From positions 1 to 64,000 of the forward strand of contig JAFEMH010006987.1 of the NCBI GenBank assembly GCA_022495995.1: DNA of 64,000 nucleotides. The letters run 5' to 3'. The first letter of the stretch is position 1. Every line of letters begins with the position of its first letter. A program made the position numbers and the translations under genes. Positions 56,908-64,000 of the stretch are shown one piece after another. The notes under the pieces are model-generated. The model was not told the origin of the DNA. It did not search any database and saw nothing but the letters and a program-made list of their open reading frames with translations. Source of the stretch: Adenophora triphylla var. japonica (taxonomy: Eukaryota; Streptophyta; Magnoliopsida; Asterales; Campanulaceae).

Positions 56908-57695
56908 TGTGAAAGTTTCGTTTAGCTAGGAAACTTATATCACGCAACAGACAACGGATGTGAGTACAGATGTGTCTTACAACTATCCACACATCTACAG
57001 ATAATGCAGCGGAATAAAACAATTAAAAGTAATAACTCAATAATTATTTACGCTTACTGATCTGTGTGATCAGCAAACTAGGCTTACGCCCAAAAACCTT
57101 TCACTATAAAAACTTTTGTTTCTTACAAAAACAAAGAAGTGAAAAACTAAAATATGAAAATACTAAACGAGTTCTAATCACCTTCTATGACAAGAACAAC
57201 TCCCCTTTCCCAAGTAGGACCTATTCTAATCAGAAGTAAAACAAAAGAACTCTATGAAAAGCTAGATGTGAGTTAAGGATGTAAGGCACAACCTTCACTC
57301 ACAACCTAAAACACAATGTCGAATACTATGAAGAATAAGTAATTTTTCTCTCTAAAATCCGTAGCTTCTCTTGTGCTGAATGCCTTGTATTTATAATGCA
57401 CCATGGAGAAGATCTTCATGTAATCAACATCTTCCTTTGTGAGATCTCTTTTCCTATAAGAAAACATAAACACACTCACAAGGAAATAAACTATTAGTAG
57501 GTTAGTCCTAATATAAAACTATGTACATAAATAAAAGATATTTACTTTATATACAATCTCCTAGTCAAAGTATGATACTTATAAATCTTCCATGAAAGTC
57601 CCAAAATCTTCTTACCATAATAGAAGTATAATGAAATAAGGAAACATGATTATGTTCCACAAAAACTCACGTTTTCAATCTCCCCCTATTTTGGA
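56908..57695 (-). mobile_element. Element A: 3' LTR and polypurine tract (Sirevirus-like), in cyclase intron 4
   Basis: On the minus strand the PPT CCAAAATAGGGGGAGAT (57695-57679) precedes an LTR from TGAAAACGTGAG (57677) to GAAACTTTCACA (56908), 770 bp. It contains ttttattccgctgca on the minus strand (about 57020), shared with the LTRs at 35 and 59 kb. The likely target duplication starts tcaca at 56903-56907; its partner lies beyond the window. Confidence 0.75.
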
Positions 57696-57920
57696 TTTTC
57701 TAGTCAAAACCAAAGATTTATAGAGATCACATTTTGTGACCACAGAATATAGATAAAAAGCATAACTCCCCCTGAATGGATGTGTGTCCAGATGTGTAAA
57801 CACATCCACACATAAAAACTGCATAGAACAAGTTAGAGCAGCAAGCAGTAGTTCATTAAAAAGTAACAGCAAAACAACCATTCAGAAACATCCTAATTAA
57901 AACTATTACAACCCATTGTT

Positions 57921-58605
57921 TTAAAAACTAAGAACTAAAACAGAAATTAAAATTGTCTTAACAACCATCATAGCAAAAGCAAAAAAACTTTCTCCCCCTA
58001 ACTTAAAGTTCCCAGCCCCTCCAACTAGTAGCAGACACAGCAGTATTCCAAACTTTATCTCCAACAGCAGCAGCAGCAAGTTCATCTCCCCCTTTTTGAG
58101 CAGAAAGAGTAGCATGCCATCTGAGAAGATTAGCCTTAAGGGCTTTAATATTGTTGGCATGGGCAGTGGAGGCTTGAGCTTGAGATTCAGTAGCTGCAAT
58201 TTCAGCATCCAAATCCTTCATTTGAGCAACAAATGGATCTACAGCTGTGTGTTCAGATGTATCCTCATCTGGCATAGCAATTTCAGGCACAGCACCTAAA
58301 GGGAGATCATCTTGTCTTTGCTTATGGTCTAGAAGGGTTTTGGATTCTTTATACAACTCAAATTTTTCAACCTTTTCTTCATTTTTCTCGGCCTTAACAC
58401 CATTTGCAACCAGAATTTGAGAAATTAGAGAGGGATAAGGTAAAGACCACTTCTTAGAGGGTGACTCTCCATAAGCACAGATTTTTCTAAAGATAAAGTC
58501 TCCAAAATTGATATTCCTCTTAATGCCCAATCTATAGAGAAGATCAGCTTGCACCCTAGTAACTGAAGTTTTTGTTATTTGAGGGGCAAAGATTGGCAAC
58601 TAGAA
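57921..58605 (-). pseudogene. Element A env-like ORF, C-terminal part
   Basis: A 198-codon minus frame begins MPIFAPQITKTSV. It contains DLLYRLGIKRNINFGDFIF and LPYPSLISQIL, the conserved core of the env-like proteins of Sirevirus-type Copia elements, then a Lys/Glu-rich and Gln/Ala-rich tail with coiled-coil character (DAEIAATESQAQAS). It sits just upstream of the polypurine tract as expected. The N-terminal half is missing because element B is inserted at 58657. Confidence 0.7.
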
Positions 58606-58656
58606 TAGAATGAAGGAACAATAAAGAGAGGATAAAGATCCACTTCCCAAATCCTT

Positions 58657-59899
58657 TGTGAAAGGCCCTTGCTTGGTATGTAGATGATCAGACAGCTATG
58701 GTATTTGCTTAGCTGTCAGATGATAATTTAATTTGTGCAGCGGAATAAAAGTGATTTGAAATAATGGTAGGACAACAAACACAAGGAGATAATGCAAGTG
58801 TGTGAATGTGATTGCAAAAATGTAATAACACAGAGAATTTAAAGTGGTTCAGAGTTCACTCCTCCTACATCCACCCTCACTGTCAAACTTGACAAGTGAG
58901 ATCAATTTTATTATAATCTTTAATCAACAAAAATTACAAATGATTGATTTAGGCAAGTTCCTTGAACTTCCTCTTCCTAATTAGTACAGTCAACTAGGGA
59001 TACACTTAAAGTACAGTCTTAAGTGCTTTTACAACTTGAAGTACAGTCTCAAGATTTTACAAAATAACTAATACACTCAAAGTACAGTCTTGAGTGATTA
59101 CAAACTTATTCTACACCTAAAGTACAGTCTTAGGTGGTTGGGGTTTGTGAATTAACACACTGGGGTTGTTTTTGTTGGTGAAGAGGTTTAGGGGTGAAGG
59201 TTTTGGTTTGGAACAGGGTTTTAAAGGTAAGGATTGGTGTGTGTGTGTGTGGATTACAGAAGGTGTGTGTGGGTGTTTGGAAAGGGTTTTTGACTGGGAA
59301 AATGAGTATTTTTCAGTGAGTTTGTTAGAGGAAGAGATCCTCTATTTATACCCTTCAATATAGCCGTTGGAATATGACTGCTGCCTACATTAATGAGCTT
59401 TGATCGGTCTTTGTCCCACTTGTCCACATGCAGGTCTTCATGAGCTGTCTTGAGCTGTGAGCTTGAACTGAGAGCTTCTAGAAGGTCTTCAGTGGTCTTC
59501 ATTGGTCTTTATTGATGGACTTGATAGCTGTGAAGATGCAGGATCTAACATGGTTGAGTTTGTGGTAACATGGTGTGAGGCAGGGAGATGGTCATCGAGG
59601 ACCGAAGTCATAGCCGGATCATGGCAATGCTCGGCTATCGAGAGGATCTCTAATAAGGACTGAGATGCACTTGATGATCTTGATGACTTAGAGTGTGACT
59701 ATGATTCATGTTTTTGATTGATTGTAAACATTGTATAAGAAAGAATCATAGCCGGACTCATAGCCACAAAGAGAAGAATTATGACAGATAACATCTTTTG
59801 ATATAAACCCTGTTCTATATATATATTCCTTTATCAAAACCAACTAACTAAGACATTGATCAAAGTTAGGTCCTAACAATTTCCCCCTTTTTGGTAAAG
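58657..59899 (-). mobile_element. Element B: 3' LTR and polypurine tract, nested in element A
   Basis: On the minus strand the PPT CTTTACCAAAAAGGGGGAAAT (complement of 59879-59899) precedes a ~1.2-kb LTR from TGTTAGGACC (59878) to CCTTTCACA (58657). Near its end lies the ttttattccgctgca block (about 58735). Tandem aaagtacagtctta units occur at 58995-59130. The left target flank would be tcctt. The other LTR is outside the window. Confidence 0.75.
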
Positions 59900-60110
59900 G
59901 AAGATTTATTTAGAACAAGTTTTCACAGTTTGATAAGAGAAATAATAAAAGAAGTAATCCAAGGAATCATATCAGGCAGAGGTAATCAAACTGAGATTGA
60001 ATACTTGGAATTAATCTCAAGATGAGAAGAGTTCACAAAATACTTTCATACACACTGAGGCAAACAAAACAAATTGTCTTTTAACAAAAATTGTTCCATA
60101 ACAAATACAA

Positions 60111-63100
60111 TTATTCATCAGCCAATTGATCATAGAATTCATCTCTTTCTTGTCTGGCTGATAGAATCTGATTTCTTTCATCCTCTAACTCTCTTCTCAT
60201 TTCAGGCTCAACTCCTCTGTAGAAGAACTCATTGTTCCACTCCCAGGACATCCTTTCATCATACTTGAAGAATTTGTCTTCCTTTGACTTCAGTTGAGAT
60301 CTTCTAAGGGGTATTTGATCATTTCTGATTCTCATTGTGCCCCACAGATGTTTCTTCTTGTTCCTGGTCTTCTTGCTCTGCATGGGCACACTGGACTGAT
60401 CTGGTTGTGGCTGAACTGATGCTTGAGCATGAGTGAATTGCTGAGGAGGATCGGAAACTGTAGGGGGTGGAAATATTGTTGGGGAGTCTTGATCAGGGCT
60501 TGAGGGAGCATCATTATCACTATCAATATCATTCTTTGGGTAGTCCGATGAAAGATCAATAACGCTTCCGCTCTGCTTTGACCGACTATGGAAGATCTGA
60601 ATTCTTTGATCTCAGGAATAGAGACCAAGTTTTTGAAATGAGAGTTTTCATTGGGTGAGGTGAAGTTAATAGGATCTACAAAGTGATGAAGGGTGAGAGG
60701 TATGGCTCAATTCCTGGATTAAGAGTTGGGGAAAAGATGTTGACAGCTTTGCTTAATAGAAGCATAATGGCACACTTTTGTTCAAACAAAGTGAAAGGAA
60801 AAGTGTTTTTGCAAGGTCAATGCACAGGAGAAGACTAAACCCTTTGGCATATACAAGCAAGAATTGAGTGATGGAGAGATGAGTTGTGAAAAGAATTTCC
60901 CAATCAAGAAGAGTATTGGGAGTGATGAACTTTGGGAAGGATGGGATTGGATGAACAAAGTTGGAGGTGGATGAGGGTCTTGACACCGCCATTTTTCATA
61001 GGCAAAGAACACTAACCCCGCCAGTTTCTTGCTACAACAATCAAGCCATTCCTTGACAGTTCCTTAATTTTGGATAGATGAAGGGATTTGCAATTTCGGG
61101 ATGTGAGTTACATGGGGTAACCTTGTCCTTGCCGCTTTGATGGAAGACATAGAGAAATCAATTCCACACCTAAGCATCCAAGGTTCCCTTTGGGAAGGAA
61201 GGATTGATTTGGATTTGGAGGAATAGAATGACTTGGAGAACTCGTGAGGACTGTTAGGAATGGGATCACTGTCAGATATGTCTTGACCTTGTCCAGCCAG
61301 TATTGGACTTTGTGGAGAGGCTTCAAAAGGTTCATTTTCAGGAATTGGAGAAGGTGGCTTGGAAGGTGGAGAGGATTGGGTTGAAACAGTTGGGATTGGC
61401 TCAGAGGTTTGGCCAAGACTTTGATTTAGAGACCTGGAAGTGAATTGAGATTTGAGGAGATTCAAGGCTGCCCTTACTTCACTTTTTGCCAACCTTTTCT
61501 CAAGGATAGCTATCATAGCTTCCTCATTTTCCTGAGTTCCATCAAGCTCAAGACCTTTGCAAGCATTCACAATTGAGTCTCCTTTTGAGACCAGAATGGG
61601 ATTGATCTCAACTCCAACCTTCTTGAGTTTTTGAATGACCTTAGAAGTATCATCAAGATTCCCCCTTTCAGTTTCAACAGTTGGGGCAGGATCATTCACA
61701 GGTTCAGTCTCAGGAATGGAAGGGAAGGGATGGCTATCAACATTCATAGCTGTCACCTTTGGGTTTCTAGATGACTCACCTGGTCCACTTCTTTTCTGCA
61801 TTAACCTAAGCCTGAGTTCATCTAGGGCCACTACAGATTCTTCCTCACTCAGAAAGTCCTTAAGATAAAAAAGAATGACCTTTTCAGTATCTGGGTTCCC
61901 ATCCAACTCAATAGCCTCAATTGCTCTCATGATTTTAGCTGTCTGTTGAGGTTGGGTAGAGGGGATATTCTCATCAGTGTTCCCCCTTAAAGGTTGCTTA
62001 TCTAAGGGTTCTTTGAGATTGAGGATAGCTTCAATGGCTGATTGATGTCCTGAGTTGGGTGTGGATTTTGGGGAAATGGAAGGGGTAGATATTTTGGTTT
62101 TCTTTGATTTCGGGGCTTTCTTTGCAATTTTTCTTTTCTTTGGTAATGATCTAGAAGGAATGGTTAAGGAAGATTGTACCTTTGATCCGTAGTCAGTCTG
62201 ACTGGAGGGGATAGCTGTCTGATGTTGCTTTCCTTTGTGAAGGGTTTTGAATAGGGCAAGGGCTGCCTGAAGTTCTTGAGAATCTATGTTAGCATCACCG
62301 GCATCATCTTGATTCATAGTGTCAACCTCATGGCCATCAACATCACCTCTTTCTTCGGCATTCATAGCATGGCCGTCGAGAGATGGTTCCTTCACCGTCG
62401 GCTATCGGATCATCCTTGCTTTTGCTCTTTTTGCTAGGAGATACCACAGTTCTCTTGAGCACTCCGAGTCTTCTTGACATTGGTTTTTACTCCTCTTTTC
62501 ATCCTCCTACTAGTAGCCAAAGCTATCAAATCTTTCCAATGATTAAGCTTTATTCTTGTTTCTTCAAGCATTTTCTCTTGGGCTTCTTTGAAACTCTCAA
62601 GGCTCATATCCCCAACCTTCATAACAATTCCCTTCTTTTGTTTCAATGAAAAGGTTCTTTCATTGAAGCATCTTGTTCAGCCGGCTTTGACTTTTGTCTT
62701 CACCATTTCTTGGATAGAGCAAGTTTGAGCTTTGGAATTAGGACTTCAAGGATTCCACTCATGAATCTGAAGTTGTTCATTCTTCCACCTTGCTTCTTGA
62801 ATTTGAGAGTAGAGGATGAGACGGCAAGTTGGAAATTATGGAGAAGGACAATGCACCAATTTGTATCCTTGGTCATCAGTGAGCATCTGCTTCCACTCAT
62901 TTGATCCCATTTGGTCAAATGAGGATTGTTTGCCATCAATGGCTTTGTTGACCACATCCATCAATGTTGACTTGAAGATATCATCTTTGTTCTTCACCAT
63001 AGCTTTGTCTTGAACGGCTTTGAAGTCAGTTACTTTAAGACCAAGAAATTTTTCATAAACAGTCTTTAATCTTTACGATCCTCTATCCCATATATTTTTC

Positions 63101-63366
63101 ATGACATCTTCTTTATTTGGGATTCCATAGACCTCACTAACCATATCTTGAGTGATAGTTATCTCTACATTTTCTATGGTGGCGATTATTGAATTATCTT
63201 CATTGTTTCTTCTTCCTACCAAATAAATTTCTCTGCAGAGTTCTTCATACATTGGGTGTTTCGCTCCCATAAAATCAAGTCGTTCATTTACCTCAAGCCG
63301 TTCTTTGATGAGGATTCCAACTTCAAGAGTCATAGAAGTTGGGTTTGATGAAGTAGCCATGAGCAT
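60111..63366 (-). pseudogene. Element B env-like ORF region
   Basis: From the right: start MATSSNPTSMTLEVGILIKE at about 63360 with EVYGIPNKEDVMKN, the first domain of the env-like family. A second region follows (62957-62434) in shifted frames with NHWKDLIALATSRRMKRG. Then a 443-codon open frame (62395-61064), Ser/Pro/Lys-rich, with KKRKIAKKAPKSKKTK (nuclear-signal-like) and two related EAIELDGNPDTEKVI / KGLELDGTQENEEAM blocks. The tail (60389-60111) is Glu/Arg-rich coiled coil (RRELEDERNQILSARQERDE). Several frameshifts or introns separate these. Gag-pol would lie right of the window. Function is unknown for the family. Confidence 0.6.
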
Positions 63367-64000
63367 CTGGGTACATTGCTTTAGGGTCTGCCATTGATGC
63401 TTTGAAAAGGAATTAGGGTTGGAGAAATACGATGGTAGATTGGAGAGGGAAAGAGAAGAAATTTAAACTGAGGGTTAAGGGAAAAAGGAATTTTGGTGAT
63501 TGCGAAAGAGAGAGAGAGACAAATGATGAGTGGTACGTGGGCTTTAATGAGCATTGGGGGTTACAAAGTTAAGTAACTGTTCATATGAACAGTGGTTTTT
63601 ACCCTTCCCCATGCTGAGACATTTATTCCCACAAAACACAAGAAGAACATTCTCCTTTTCAAGGAGATTTGCAGTGGAAGAGGCGGCGAAGGAAGTGACA
63701 ATTGTGAGCAATTAACTCGATCAAATCACTTAAAGTATGCTTTAACCTAGCTGTTGAAAGAAATCTCTGACAGTTAAGCTAGTTTGAATGATGATTGCTT
63801 TGCCGAGATAGCTAGGTGAAAATTTGCCTATAAAACAATGAAAACTTCAGAGGAAAATTACTCAGATTGATTTACAAACAAAAATGGGAAGATTTTCTTC
63901 AAAGTTTAATCCAAAGGTTATGGCTCAGACAGCTAAGCAACTGGTCTTTGGGAAAAATGGTGAGGATGATTTGATGAGTGATGAGATGGAGATAGATAGA
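63367..64000. other. Element B internal sequence; no gene seen
   Basis: Upstream of the env-like start on the minus strand. GA-rich near 63500 (gagagagagaga). No pol domain was recognised before the window ends. Confidence 0.4.

Noticed and set aside
57921..58208. 95-codon minus frame rich in Leu as a separate gene
   Set aside because: Out-of-frame shadow of the element A env-like ORF.

Overview
The window is a nuclear chromosome segment from a flowering plant, most likely a eudicot. Supporting evidence: GT-AG introns, plant-specific families (an oxidosqualene cyclase, an F-box protein, a malectin-like LRR receptor protein, a VAMP71-type R-SNARE), CACTA, Mutator and Stowaway DNA transposons, and Copia and Gypsy LTR retrotransposons with plant tRNA primer-binding sites. 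An asterid such as a Lamiales species is a guess only. Most of the sequence is AT-rich repeat.

Layout. 1-3.4 kb: broken pieces of two host genes (a malectin/LRR receptor-like protein and the last exon of a VAMP71 SNARE) beside a CACTA terminus. 3.4-8.5 kb: old repeats and a decayed Copia pol with its 3' LTR. 8.5-18.9 kb: a complete non-autonomous CACTA element (TTA target duplication) full of a ~152-bp satellite, with a second complete CACTA (TAT duplication) nested inside it. 18.9-20.3 kb: TNP2 transposase pseudogene. 20.5-23.6 kb: another terminal-repeat element containing a long-TIR Mutator-like element that carries an F-box gene copy. 24.2-31.0 kb: a segmental duplicate of roughly 9.0-19.4 kb that lacks the nested CACTA but has three Stowaway MITEs of its own. 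31.0-34.0 kb: a multi-exon Ptta/En/Spm-type (TnpA-like) pseudogene and a CACTA right end.

34.0-39.8 kb: the 3' part of a Sirevirus-like element (env-like ORF, polypurine tract, LTR), then the antisense-ORF region and 3' LTR of a Gypsy-type element. 40.9-45.8 kb: a young, nearly intact Copia element on the minus strand (270-bp LTRs differing at two sites, GGACG duplication, one in-frame stop). 45.9-48.5 kb: a CACTA-like element with different subterminal repeats that shares internal sequence with the 8.5-kb element. 49.0-54.5 kb: a Gypsy 5' LTR with a tRNA-Asp-type PBS, and a decayed Copia whose gag zinc knuckle is split by a small LTR element.

55.5-56.9 kb holds the most gene-like host sequence: a TATA box and the first four exons of an oxidosqualene (triterpene) cyclase, all in frame with good splice sites. 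Two nested Sirevirus-like elements begin 44 bp into its fourth intron and run off the window end, so the catalytic exons are not visible. No RNA gene, CRISPR array or bacterial-type system was seen.

The window mainly records layered transposition. Sequential insertions, one large duplication, capture of host gene pieces, and shared internal modules between CACTA-like elements with different ends can all be read from it.
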